In this document: in pieces, positions 8,796-16,601 of the stretch
Position numbering within the stretch: the first letter of the stretch is position 1
How the letters are laid out: the number at the start of each line of letters is the position of its first letter
From: JAXMHQ01 sp046346665
GTDB lineage: Bacteria > Verrucomicrobiota > Verrucomicrobiia > Limisphaerales > JAXMHQ01
Assembly (NCBI GenBank): GCA_046346665.1
Contig: JAXMHQ010000002.1
Coordinates: 62,001-126,000 of the forward strand
Reading direction: 5' to 3'
Length of the DNA stretch: 64,000 bases
The notes under the pieces: generated by a model
Told to the model about the DNA's origin: nothing
Seen by the model: only the letters and a program-made list of their open reading frames with translations
Databases searched by the model: none
Position numbers and translations under genes: made by a program

Positions 8796-8806
8796 GTCGA
8801 TAAAAC

Positions 8807-8888
8807 TGGAGTGATGGAGTATTGGAGTTCTGGAGTATTGGAACCTGTCCCTTCAGCATTCCACGACTCCATCACTCCATCACTCCAC
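8807..8888. repeat. Octamer hairpin repeat (family C, copy 1)
   Basis: Four tandem 8-nt units of consensus GGAGTNNT (8807-8842) are followed by a complementary arm of CACTCCAT-type units (8860-8888), giving a long imperfect hairpin. It lies between the convergent stops of gmhA and the ROK kinase gene; the latter's stop is nine nt away. Confidence 0.85.
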
Positions 8889-8896
8889 TGGGCGCT

Positions 8897-9805
8897 TCAC
8901 CTCTGCGCGGCCAGCAGCAGCGCCCCGACAGGCACCGCGTCTTCACCCAGCCCGGACAATAACACCCGCGGCGCCGGCCGGTAGGCTTCGCTGAGCCATT
9001 GCCCGATTCCGCCTTCCACAGCCGCTCGCAACGGTTCCCCAACCATCGATAATCCACCGCCGAGAATCAGGATCTCCGGGTGAAGCAAATGAACCACGTG
9101 CGATAATCCGTACGCAAGGTCCGCCGCCGTCTCCTCCAAAATCCGCCGCGCCACCGGATCCCCCTCCTGAATCGCAGCCGCCAGGCTGCGCGACCCGGTG
9201 CCATCGGAGAGTCCAACTTTTCCAGCCAGGACACTCCGCGGATTCCCAGCCGCCGCGGCGCGCACTTTGGCATCCACCGCCCAGCCCGAACACCTCGATT
9301 CCAAGAGCGTTCCGGCCCGGTCAATCCGCAGCAGCCCGATTTCCGACTCTCCCGGCGGCGCTCCGTGGTAAATGGCTCCATTGACAATCAGCCCGCCGCC
9401 GACGCCGCTGCCTAACGTGACATAAAACACCGGATTAAACTTCGCCCCGGCACCGCAATAGGCTTCCCCCAGCGCGGCCACGTTCGCGTCGTTGTCGATG
9501 CTGATCGGCACCCGCGTCATTCCCTCCAGCCAGCCTTCCAGGTCGAACCCCGACCAGCCCTCCACCTGGTGCGAACAACAAATCCGCCCCTCCCGCCAAT
9601 CCACCGGCCCGCCGAATCCCACCCCGATCCCGCGCACGCCGCCGGCGCCCGTCAACTCCGGCAAGGCGGATTCGATCCGCGCCCGGATCCCCGCCGCGCC
9701 CGCCGCACGGTCCACCTCGAAGCGCCGGCGGTCCAGGATCTCCCCCCGCGCCGTCCCGCGCACGAGCTGCAGCTTCGTCCCGCCGATTTCAATTCCAAGA
9801 AACAT
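8897..9805 (-). CDS. ROK-family sugar kinase / glucokinase-like protein
   Basis: A 302-residue ROK protein, probably a cytoplasmic hexose or amino-sugar kinase. It begins 'MFLGIEIGGTKLQLVRG' (phosphate loop), has the catalytic-Asp motif 'SIDNDANVAALGEAYCGAG' and the glycine-rich 'VTLGSGVGGGLIVNG'. The usual ROK zinc site (CxCG...GCxE) is not present; the corresponding stretch reads 'LLESRCSGWAVDAK'. No N-terminal helix-turn-helix is present, so it is not a ROK repressor. ATG 9805 is chosen because residues further upstream in the open frame are encoded by heptamer repeat F. Confidence 0.82.
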   Translation of the reverse strand: MFLGIEIGGTKLQLVRGTARGEILDRRRFEVDRAAGAAGIRARIESALPELTGAGGVRGIGVGFGGPVDWREGRICCSHQVEGWSGFDLEGWLEGMTRVPISIDNDANVAALGEAYCGAGAKFNPVFYVTLGSGVGGGLIVNGAIYHGAPPGESEIGLLRIDRAGTLLESRCSGWAVDAKVRAAAAGNPRSVLAGKVGLSDGTGSRSLAAAIQEGDPVARRILEETAADLAYGLSHVVHLLHPEILILGGGLSMVGEPLRAAVEGGIGQWLSEAYRPAPRVLLSGLGEDAVPVGALLLAAQR

Positions 9806-9819
9806 AAGAAGGCCAAGCC

Positions 9820-9903
9820 AGTGCGGAACGCGGAGCGCCGAGTGCGGAGTGGCCGTGCGAAACGCCGCAAGGATTCCGCACTCCGCATTCCGCATTCCGC
9901 ACT
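9820..9903. repeat. Heptamer hairpin repeat (family F)
   Basis: Right arm 9873-9903 is four 7-nt units of CCGCATT or CCGCACT. Left arm 9820-9850 is the complementary AGTGCGG-type series. It fills the gap between the ROK kinase start and the thioredoxin-like stop, and that TAG stop (9902-9904) overlaps the end of the repeat. Confidence 0.85.
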
Positions 9904-10474
9904 AAAAATAGTCGGGCTCGTTCCCGGCTCGCCATTTGATGTTGCAGCCGATGCTGGGTTTCTGGGCGGCCGGCACCGGTGTGCCGCCGAGCACCGCGTC
10001 CAGCGCAGCCCGAAGATCCCGGCCCGTCACCGGCAGGCCGTTCCCCGGCCGGCTGTCGTCGAATTGCCCGCGATACACCAGCCGGTGCCCGGCGTCGAAC
10101 AGGAAAAAATCCGGCGTGCACGCCGCCCGATAAGCCTTCGCCACCGATTGCGACTGGTCGTAAAGGTAGGGAAACGTGTAACCCGCGGCCCGCGCCTCGG
10201 CCTTCATCGGCTCCGGCCCATCCTGCGGGTGAGTGCCGGCGTCGTTGGCGCTGATGGCAACGACGCCCGCGCCGCGCGCCTGGTAATCGCGCCCAAGCTG
10301 GGCCAGGGCGGACCGGAGATGTTTCACGTACGGACAATGATTGCAAATGAACGCGACCAGGAGCGGTTTGCCCTTGAAATCCGCCAGTTCAACCAGCTTC
10401 CCATTCGTGTCCGGCAATCGAAAATCCGGGGCGCCCGTCCCCAGCGGCAACATCGTGGAATTGACAGCAACCAT
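9902..10474 (-). CDS. Thioredoxin-fold (AhpC/TSA-like) protein
   Basis: A 190-residue peroxiredoxin/thioredoxin-like protein of the kind annotated 'thioredoxin family protein'. It has 'LGTGAPDFRLPDTNGK' typical of redoxins, a Cys pair in 'AFICNHCPYVKHLR' near residue 50, 'PDFFLFDAGHRLVYRGQFDD', and ends with the family tail 'PSIGCNIKWR'. A reductase or peroxidase role on small substrates is likely, but the partner is not evident. There is no signal peptide with the ATG 10474 start. The longer open frame to 10558 would add 28 residues without a redoxin match. Confidence 0.85.
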   Translation of the reverse strand: MVAVNSTMLPLGTGAPDFRLPDTNGKLVELADFKGKPLLVAFICNHCPYVKHLRSALAQLGRDYQARGAGVVAISANDAGTHPQDGPEPMKAEARAAGYTFPYLYDQSQSVAKAYRAACTPDFFLFDAGHRLVYRGQFDDSRPGNGLPVTGRDLRAALDAVLGGTPVPAAQKPSIGCNIKWRAGNEPDYF

Positions 10475-10580
10475 GCGGGAAATGTGGCGCGAATGCCTGA
10501 GATTGTCGAACGCTAATCCGACCGGCCTTTCACAGCTTATAGAATTTGCAATTCCCACCGGATCGATTCATTGTTGAACC

Positions 10581-10796
10581 ATGAACGAGCTCGAAATCCA
10601 ACGCCTCCCAAGGCTTGAAAAACTGAGGCTCATGGAGGCGTTGTGGGCTGACCTGAGCCGAAACGATGCCGAGTTTGAATCGCCCGCCTGGCACGCGGCC
10701 GCGTTGCAGGAAACTGCGAAAAGGCTTTCCCGCGGCGCGGAGAAAGTCGTGCCCTGGGAAAACGCAAAAGAGAAGCTGCGCAAACGGAGGCAATGA
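10581..10796 (+). CDS. Antitoxin component of a type II toxin-antitoxin module
   Basis: A 71-residue charged helical protein, 'MNELEIQRLPRLEKLRLMEA' and on to 'ENAKEKLRKRRQ', resembling the short addiction-module antitoxins placed before ParE/RelE toxins. In such modules the antitoxin binds and neutralises the toxin and usually represses the operon. Its TGA stop overlaps the toxin ATG by four bases. The upstream 106-nt gap should hold the promoter and any operator, but I see no clear palindrome there. Confidence 0.75.
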   Translation: MNELEIQRLPRLEKLRLMEALWADLSRNDAEFESPAWHAAALQETAKRLSRGAEKVVPWENAKEKLRKRRQ

Positions 10797-11095
10797 AGCT
10801 CGCTCTTCTCACGGCTGCCATCGAAGACCTGGCTGACGGACGTGATTTTTACGAGCAGCAAGGCGAAGGTCTGGGAGACTATTTTCAGGACTCACTTTTT
10901 TCGGATATTAACTCCCTGAAGCTTTACGGGGGCATTCATCGAAGCGTGCACGGCTTCCATCGGCTGCTTTCGAAACGTTTCCCCTATGCCATTTACTACC
11001 TGGTGCATGGTGAAGACAGGGTCGTCGTCTACCGAGTCCTCGATTGCCGCCAAAACCCCCGTCGAATCTCGGATGCTTTGAAGCCCGGCGATTAA
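10793..11095 (+). CDS. RelE/ParE-superfamily toxin
   Basis: A 100-residue protein with the ParE/RelE pattern: 'AAIEDLADGRDFYEQQGEGL' at the start (helical hairpin), then 'KRFPYAIYYLVHGEDRVVVY' and 'RVLDCRQNPRRI' (C-terminal beta sheet). Members poison gyrase or cleave ribosome-bound mRNA; which applies here cannot be told. A strong GGAGG site (10786-10790) lies inside the antitoxin gene just before the ATGA overlap, so the two are translationally coupled. Confidence 0.82.
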   Translation: MKLALLTAAIEDLADGRDFYEQQGEGLGDYFQDSLFSDINSLKLYGGIHRSVHGFHRLLSKRFPYAIYYLVHGEDRVVVYRVLDCRQNPRRISDALKPGD

Positions 11096-11108
11096 CTGAA
11101 CCGTGCGC

Positions 11109-13544
11109 ATGAACGACATTAACGCCAAATCGGCGAGCGAGCGCGTTCGGTGGCTGAGAAACGAAATCGAACGCCACAGCCGGCTCTATTACGACCAGGC
11201 CAGCCCCGAACTCTCCGACCGCGAATACGACGCCCTTTTCGACGAGTTGAAGCAACTGGAGCAGGCGCACCCCGAGCTCGTCACCCCCGAGTCCCCCACC
11301 CAGCGCGTCGGCGGCACGCCCAGCGACAAGTTCAATCGCGTCCGGCACCAGGTCCCCATGCTCTCGCTGGACAAGGTCGATGCCTCGGATCACCCCACGC
11401 CGGCCGAAGAGCCGGACCGGGACAAACGGAATCGCGCCCAGGACGAAGCCACGCTGGACGGCCTGCGCGCCTGGGACGCCGGGCTCCGAAAACAACTCGG
11501 CCACGACCGCATCGATTACGTGCTCGAACCCAAGGTCGACGGCGTCTCCATTGCCGTGCACTATCGCCATGGCAAATTCGCCCTCGGCGTCACGCGCGGC
11601 GACGGAACCGAAGGGGACGACATCACCGCCAATCTACGCACCGTCCGGTCCATCCCGCTCGAGTTGAAATTGAAGAACCCGCCCGCCCTGCTCGAAGTGC
11701 GCGGCGAAGCCTACATGGCCACGGCGGAATTCGAGGCCGTCAACAACCGCCTCGCTGCCGCCGGAGAAAAAGCCTTCCCCAACGCCCGCAACGCCACTGC
11801 CGGCACCCTCAAACAACTCGACCCCCGCCTCGTCGCCCAACGCCCCATCCGCGCCGTGTTCTATTCAGTCGGCGCCCTCGACGGCGTTACCTTCGAAACC
11901 CACGCCGAAATGCTCGAGTCGCTCGCCCGATTCGGCCTGCCCACCCAGAAGATCTGGTGGACCTGCCACGGCATCGACGAAGTCCTGAGAATTTATTCCA
12001 AGGAGGTTGTGGCGCACTACGACGAGGACCATGACCTGCGCCGCCGCCTGCCTTACGAGATCGATGGAATTGTCCTGAAGATCAATTCGCTCGCCGATTG
12101 GAAACGCGTTCCGGGACGCACCCGCGCCCCCGGTTACGCCATCGTTCACAAACCGGTCCCCTGGATCACGCCCGCGGAAACGAGACTCCGCGACATCACT
12201 GTCCAGGTCGGCCGCACCGGCGTGCTTACTCCCGTCGCCGAATTGGAACCCGTCTTCATCCAGGGCTCCACCGTCTCGCGCGCCACGCTTCACAACGAGG
12301 ACGAAATCCGGCGCAAAGACATCCGCATCGGCGACACCGTCGTCGTTCGCAAAGCCGGCATGGTCATCCCCGAAGTTGCCGAGGTCGTCAAATCCAAACG
12401 CCCAACCGGCGCCAAACCCTTCGACCTCTTCGCCCATGTCCACGGAAAATGCCCCGCCTGCGGGGGACCCATCGCCAAGGAACCGCTGGGTTCATCGCCA
12501 CAAACTGTGTCGCGCCAAGGTCGCGAAGAAGGCGAAGGTGTGCCGGACTTGTTTTCTTCGCCCCCTTCGCGCCCGTCGCGCGACACCGAACCCCGCGAGG
12601 AAGTCGCCTGGCGCTGCCAGAATATTGCCGGCTGCCCCGCCCAACTCACCCGCCGCGTCGAATATTTCGCACACCGCAAAGCTCTCGATATCGAATCGCT
12701 CGGCGGCATCGTCGCCGAAAAACTGGTCGAACGCGGCCTCGTCAGAGAACCCCTGGACTTGTTCGATCTCAAACTCGATCAACTCGCGAAGCTGAACCTC
12801 GGCACCGACGAGGAGCCGCGCGTGTTCGGCGAGAAAAACGCACGCAAGATCCTGGACGCACTCGAACGCGCCCGGACGGCTCCGCTCCGGCGTTGGATCC
12901 AGGCGCTCGCCATCTCCGATGTCGGCGAAGCCACCGCCAAACAACTCGCCGCCACCCACCCGTCCCTGGCCGCCCTGGCCGATTCGGCCGTGCTCCGCGA
13001 TATTCGCGACCTGGGCGCCAAAGAAGCCGAACGCAAAAATGTCAGCCCGCGCTCCCGGTCGAATCCTCCAAAAACCGAATCCGAACGCGCCGCCCGCGAA
13101 ACGCGCGACCGGGAGTTGAAGGACGAAATCCAGGACATCGAATCGCGGCTGGAGCGCGAAGGGCTGAAGGCGATGATGTCCGAAGTCGGCCCCGTCGCCG
13201 CTGGAAGTGTGCTGGATTACTTCGACTCGGCTGCGGGGCGGAAGGTGCTCGGGCGGCTCCAGCAGCTCGGAATTCAGCCTGAAAACGAATCCGCCGGCCG
13301 CCCCGCCGCACCGGGCGTGTTCGCCGGCAAAACGTTCGTCCTGACCGGCACGCTGCCGACGCTCACACGCGAGGAAGCCACGGCAAGGATCGAAGCCGCG
13401 GGCGCCAAAGTCAGCGGCAGCGTGAGCCGCAAAACCGATTTTGTGCTGGCCGGCGCCGATGCCGGGTCAAAACTCGAAAAGGCGCGACAACTCGAAATTC
13501 GAATCCTGAACGAGACCGAATTCTTGCGGCTGCTGTCGCCGTAG
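11109..13544 (+). CDS. ligA: NAD-dependent DNA ligase LigA with in-frame repeat insertion
   Basis: LigA seals nicks in replication and repair using NAD. Its order is: Ia domain, adenylation domain with the catalytic Lys in 'LEPKVDGVSIAVHY' near residue 140, OB fold ('VGRTGVLTPVAELEPV'), zinc finger (Cys pairs near 448/451 and 501/508), HhH domain and a C-terminal BRCT domain from ~733 ('GKTFVLTGTLPTLTREEA'). At 811 residues it is ~140 longer than usual. The extra length lies in three places: after 'SLDKVDA', between the zinc Cys pairs (encoded by palindromic element M) and a charged segment near residue 640. ATG 11109 is used; a GTG six bases upstream is also possible. Confidence 0.93.
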   Translation: MNDINAKSASERVRWLRNEIERHSRLYYDQASPELSDREYDALFDELKQLEQAHPELVTPESPTQRVGGTPSDKFNRVRHQVPMLSLDKVDASDHPTPAEEPDRDKRNRAQDEATLDGLRAWDAGLRKQLGHDRIDYVLEPKVDGVSIAVHYRHGKFALGVTRGDGTEGDDITANLRTVRSIPLELKLKNPPALLEVRGEAYMATAEFEAVNNRLAAAGEKAFPNARNATAGTLKQLDPRLVAQRPIRAVFYSVGALDGVTFETHAEMLESLARFGLPTQKIWWTCHGIDEVLRIYSKEVVAHYDEDHDLRRRLPYEIDGIVLKINSLADWKRVPGRTRAPGYAIVHKPVPWITPAETRLRDITVQVGRTGVLTPVAELEPVFIQGSTVSRATLHNEDEIRRKDIRIGDTVVVRKAGMVIPEVAEVVKSKRPTGAKPFDLFAHVHGKCPACGGPIAKEPLGSSPQTVSRQGREEGEGVPDLFSSPPSRPSRDTEPREEVAWRCQNIAGCPAQLTRRVEYFAHRKALDIESLGGIVAEKLVERGLVREPLDLFDLKLDQLAKLNLGTDEEPRVFGEKNARKILDALERARTAPLRRWIQALAISDVGEATAKQLAATHPSLAALADSAVLRDIRDLGAKEAERKNVSPRSRSNPPKTESERAARETRDRELKDEIQDIESRLEREGLKAMMSEVGPVAAGSVLDYFDSAAGRKVLGRLQQLGIQPENESAGRPAAPGVFAGKTFVLTGTLPTLTREEATARIEAAGAKVSGSVSRKTDFVLAGADAGSKLEKARQLEIRILNETEFLRLLSP
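12507..12585. repeat. Palindromic element inside ligA (family M)
   Basis: A 79-nt element bounded by GTGTCGCGC (12507-12515) and its exact reverse complement (12577-12585). About 26 of 31 arm positions pair, including GCGAAG and GGCGAAG blocks. It is read in frame and gives about 26 residues between the two Cys pairs of the LigA zinc finger. Confidence 0.9.
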
Positions 13545-13585
13545 CGCAGGCCGCTGGCCTGCCGTATCGCCGACCGCCGGTCGGC
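13541..13585. repeat. Two short hairpins at the ligA stop (family P)
   Basis: Stem 13546-13562 is GCAGGCC / GGCCTGC with loop GCT; stem 13569-13585 is GCCGACC / GGTCGGC with loop GCC. The block begins with GTAG like family A, and this TAG is the ligA stop codon. Confidence 0.8.
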
Positions 13586-13629
13586 GCTGTTGACATTCAA
13601 CGCCGCGGGCCGGGCAGCCTGCGGCACTC

Positions 13630-14229
13630 ATGAAAACCGATGTTATGAATTGGCTGACCTCATGGTTCGGATCCTCCGCGATCCGGCCAATTCTGCACCC
13701 CGACCGCTCCTGCCCGGAATGCGGTTCCCGGCTGGCCGCCTCGCCGGGGACGGAAACCTGGGGTTGCCCAAACCCCGATTGCCCGGCGCAAATCCGCGCG
13801 CAAATTGCCCTGTGGTGTTCGCCCCAGGCCATGGATATTCCCGGTTTCGACGCGCACCGGATCGAACAACTCATCGCGCGCGGACTGGTCCGGGATGTCG
13901 CCGAACTTTACAAGCTCAGGCACAAGGAACTGGCATCCCTTCCCGGCATCGACGAAGGCGCCGCCCGCGCGCTTCTCGACGCCATCGTCGTGAGTCGCAA
14001 CCGCGAGGAATGGCGGATCCTGGCCGGGCTCGGCATCCCCGGCATCGGCCCCAACGAAGCGCAGTCGCTCTGCAACCATTTCGGCTCGCTGGACCGCGTG
14101 CTCGCCGCGAGCGCCGAGCGCTATCGCCTGGCGCCCGGCCTTGCCGAAGAATCCGCCCAGAATCTTGCAAAGTGGCTGGATGACCCGGTGAACCGCCGGT
14201 TGCTGAAGCGCCTGCTGAAAGCGCGCTGA
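13630..14229 (+). CDS. Stand-alone LigA-like zinc-finger/HhH protein
   Basis: A 199-residue protein that reproduces only the zinc-finger and HhH part of a bacterial DNA ligase. The finger is 'SCPECGSRLAAS' plus 'WGCPNPDCPAQIRAQI'. The following helices match the LigA segment after the finger ('AMDIPGFDAHRIEQLIARGL', 'VAELYKLRHKELASLPGIDE') and the HhH repeats ('GLGIPGIGPNEAQSL'). No adenylation, OB or BRCT domain is present, so it cannot be a ligase by itself. It may bind DNA or assist LigA. It lies 85 nt downstream of ligA on the same strand, suggesting an old partial duplication. ATG 13630 or the nearby ATG 13645 could be the start. Confidence 0.8.
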   Translation: MKTDVMNWLTSWFGSSAIRPILHPDRSCPECGSRLAASPGTETWGCPNPDCPAQIRAQIALWCSPQAMDIPGFDAHRIEQLIARGLVRDVAELYKLRHKELASLPGIDEGAARALLDAIVVSRNREEWRILAGLGIPGIGPNEAQSLCNHFGSLDRVLAASAERYRLAPGLAEESAQNLAKWLDDPVNRRLLKRLLKAR

Positions 14230-14246
14230 GCCGGAACAATTCAGTT

Positions 14247-14395
14247 TAAACCACGGATGCACACGGATGCACACGGATACACAATGGTGAAAGCCAGTTT
14301 TCGGGGGGTGCTTTCAATTCACCGTTTGGTTTGCGTTTGATCCTCCGAGTGCGGCAGTTTTTTATCCGTGTCCATCCGTGTTCATCCGTGGTTAA
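14247..14395. repeat. CACGGATG inverted repeat (family G, copy 1)
   Basis: Left arm 14247-14283 carries about three 10-nt units ACACGGATGC. Right arm 14360-14395 is the complementary ATCCGTGTTC series ending CCGTGGTTAA. About 76 nt of unrelated sequence forms the loop. A single arm of the same family is at 24803-24837. Confidence 0.85.
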
Positions 14396-14421
14396 AAGCC
14401 TTCTCAGCCGAATCGTTCCGG

Positions 14422-14444
14422 CTACGGCAACGCGGGCGCGATCT
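14422..14444. repeat. Near-copy of a histidine kinase gene 3' end
   Basis: CTACGGCAACGCGGGCGCG followed by ATCT matches 14699-14721 (the last codons and stop of the kinase gene) at 22 of 23 positions, 277 nt away in the same orientation. It may be a remnant of a local duplication. Confidence 0.6.
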
Positions 14445-14698
14445 CGTGGAACCTGCGGTCGGACCGTGATAAACGACTGCAAAAGAAAGACTTCCTTAAA
14501 ACAACCTGTCAATTTGAGGCCTTGGCGGCGCTTTTTAGCCCTGTTTTCTGTTTCTAACGAACTTCTGAAAAACGGTCTCGATTGTGCGGCTTAGAATCGG
14601 TTTTCTCCCACCAAAGCGGGCTGTAAGGCTCCCTATTGACCCCGAATTTTACCTATCATGTTCATTCCACAACTCTTCGCTCGGTCCGACCGCAGGGA

Positions 14699-16561
14699 CT
14701 ACGGCAATGCGGGCGCGATCTTGAATGCTGCGTAAAAGGTGGCTCCCTGGCCGGGTAGGCTTTTCACGCGGATCCGGCCGCCGTGGGCGATGGTGATTTC
14801 CCGCGCAATCGACAGGCCGAGTCCGGCGCCGGTCTTGGTCTGGCCGGGCACGCGGAAGAAACGTTCGAAAATCCGCGCCTGGTATTCCTCGGCGATTCCG
14901 GGGCCCTGGTCGGTGACGCCGAATTCCACGGTGTCCTCTTCAGCCCGCGCGGCGCTGAGAAGGATTTCGCCGCCGGCCGGGGAATACTTGATGGCGTTGG
15001 CGACCAGGTTGGAGAAAACATGGCTGACGCGCTGGCGATCGACCTGGACCGCGGGCAGATCGGGCTCAAGACGGCAACGGATGTTTAATCCACGTGAGGC
15101 AATCTTATCCGCGCAATCCTCCGTGACCGAGCGGAGGAGATCCGACGGCAGCACGTGTTCTTTGCGCAACCCCTCGTTGCCCTGTTCCAGCCGGGTGAGA
15201 TCGAGGAGGTCGTTCAGGATGCGGAGCAGCCGCTCGGTATCCGTGCGCGCGGCCTGGAGCAATTCGTCCTGTTTGGAATTGAGGGTTCCAACGCTGCGCT
15301 CCAGCAGGAGATGCAGCGCCATGCGAACGCTCGTCAGCGGCGTGTTCAGCTCGTGGCTGACCGTCGCCACCAGGTTGGATTTCGCGCTGTCCAGCAGCCT
15401 GAACCGGGTCACGTCGTAAAGCACCACCGCGGCGCCGAACAAGGCGTCCTCCTTGTCGCGCATCGCCAGGACGCGCGGCAGGTAGGATTTCTCCCCGCCA
15501 CCGGTGCGGAACGACACGGCTTCGTCGAAACTGTGCGGCAGGAAACTGCGGCCCGATTCCATGGCGTCGCGGGCGATCTTTTCGAGTTTGTCCGGCATTC
15601 GGCCGTTGAGCTGCAACTCGGCGGCGAGCATCTCCGCGGCGGGATTTTTCAGTTCGATCACGCCGTCCCGGTTGAGAACGAAAATCGGGTCGGGGAACGA
15701 CGCGAGGGTGGCTTCCATGGTGCGGTGGAGCCGGACGATTTCCTCGGAGGTATTTTGCCGGTATTCCTCGAGCTGTGCGGCCATCTTGTTGAAGGCGACG
15801 GCCAGTTCGCCGAGTTCATCCTGGGAAACGACCGGGACCGGCGGGGCGGGATTGCCCTCGCCGAGCTCGCGCGTGGCCCGCGTGACGAGCTGGATCGGGC
15901 GCAGGATTGCCCGGCTCAGGTGAAAGCCGCTGTAGGCGAACAGCACGATGACCACGCCCATGCCCGCGATCATCCATTGGGTCACCGACCTCGCGGATTC
16001 CTGGATATCGTTGCTGGTGGTGAGCACGGACTGGAAGTTCTGTTCGCGGATGCGTTCGAGCAGCAGCGACATGCGGCCGGCGGATACCAGGTAGGCGCGC
16101 TCCAAATCGCGGTCCTTGGGATTGCGGAGCGGGCCGAGGCCGGGGAGGGATTTCAGGAACGCGTCGTAATTGGTGGCGAGCTGGTCGGACAATTCGCGCA
16201 GGGCCGCGGAGCGGTCGCCAAAGTTGCCGGGTGTGGACGCGACGTTTTCCCGGAGGTCGGCCATTTTCTCCTCGAACCGTTTCCGGGCTTCGGTGAAGGC
16301 GTGGTTTTCGCCGGTGCGCGTGTCGGAGAAGGTGGGTGCCTCGCGTTCCATGATGGCGAGGGACTGGCCCATGGCCTGCGCGGCGAAGATGTTGCGGTAA
16401 TGGCCGTTGATGGCCTGGTCGACGCGGTTGGCAAGGCGGCTGAACAGGGTGATGGCGTAAATGCCGAGGGCGAACAGCACGAGCACCAGCGGCAGCAGGC
16501 TGAAGAACAGCCGCGTCCGCAAACGCGCATTGAACATCCGATGGGCTGCCGGTGAGATCAT
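14699..16561 (-). CDS. Membrane sensor histidine kinase (HAMP-PAS)
   Basis: A 620-residue sensor kinase. TM1 is at about residues 17-38, a helical extracytoplasmic domain at ~40-195, TM2 at ~196-215, HAMP at ~216-270, PAS at ~290-385 ('FPDPIFVLNRDGVIELKNP'), HisKA with 'VATVSHELNTPLTSVRMAL' (His near 404) and HATPase_c with 'VANAIKYSP', 'DQGPGIAEEYQARIFERFF' and 'GAGLGLSIARE'. It follows the NtrC-type regulator by 40 nt on the same strand and should phosphorylate it. The ATG at residue 9 ('MFNARLRTRLF') is an alternative start. The signal sensed is unknown. Confidence 0.92.
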   Translation of the reverse strand: MISPAAHRMFNARLRTRLFFSLLPLVLVLFALGIYAITLFSRLANRVDQAINGHYRNIFAAQAMGQSLAIMEREAPTFSDTRTGENHAFTEARKRFEEKMADLRENVASTPGNFGDRSAALRELSDQLATNYDAFLKSLPGLGPLRNPKDRDLERAYLVSAGRMSLLLERIREQNFQSVLTTSNDIQESARSVTQWMIAGMGVVIVLFAYSGFHLSRAILRPIQLVTRATRELGEGNPAPPVPVVSQDELGELAVAFNKMAAQLEEYRQNTSEEIVRLHRTMEATLASFPDPIFVLNRDGVIELKNPAAEMLAAELQLNGRMPDKLEKIARDAMESGRSFLPHSFDEAVSFRTGGGEKSYLPRVLAMRDKEDALFGAAVVLYDVTRFRLLDSAKSNLVATVSHELNTPLTSVRMALHLLLERSVGTLNSKQDELLQAARTDTERLLRILNDLLDLTRLEQGNEGLRKEHVLPSDLLRSVTEDCADKIASRGLNIRCRLEPDLPAVQVDRQRVSHVFSNLVANAIKYSPAGGEILLSAARAEEDTVEFGVTDQGPGIAEEYQARIFERFFRVPGQTKTGAGLGLSIAREITIAHGGRIRVKSLPGQGATFYAAFKIAPALP

Positions 16562-16601
16562 GGCGGATGAGGCGCCGCCCGGCGAGGCGCGGCGCCCGCG
16601 G

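Larger units (their letters stand above)
14230..14698. other. Intergenic region, 469 nt
   Basis: Contains the long inverted repeat G (14247-14395) and a 23-nt near-copy (14422-14444) of the 3' end of the neighbouring histidine kinase gene. The rest (about 14445-14698) has lower GC and no gene or clear signal that I can support. Confidence 0.6.
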
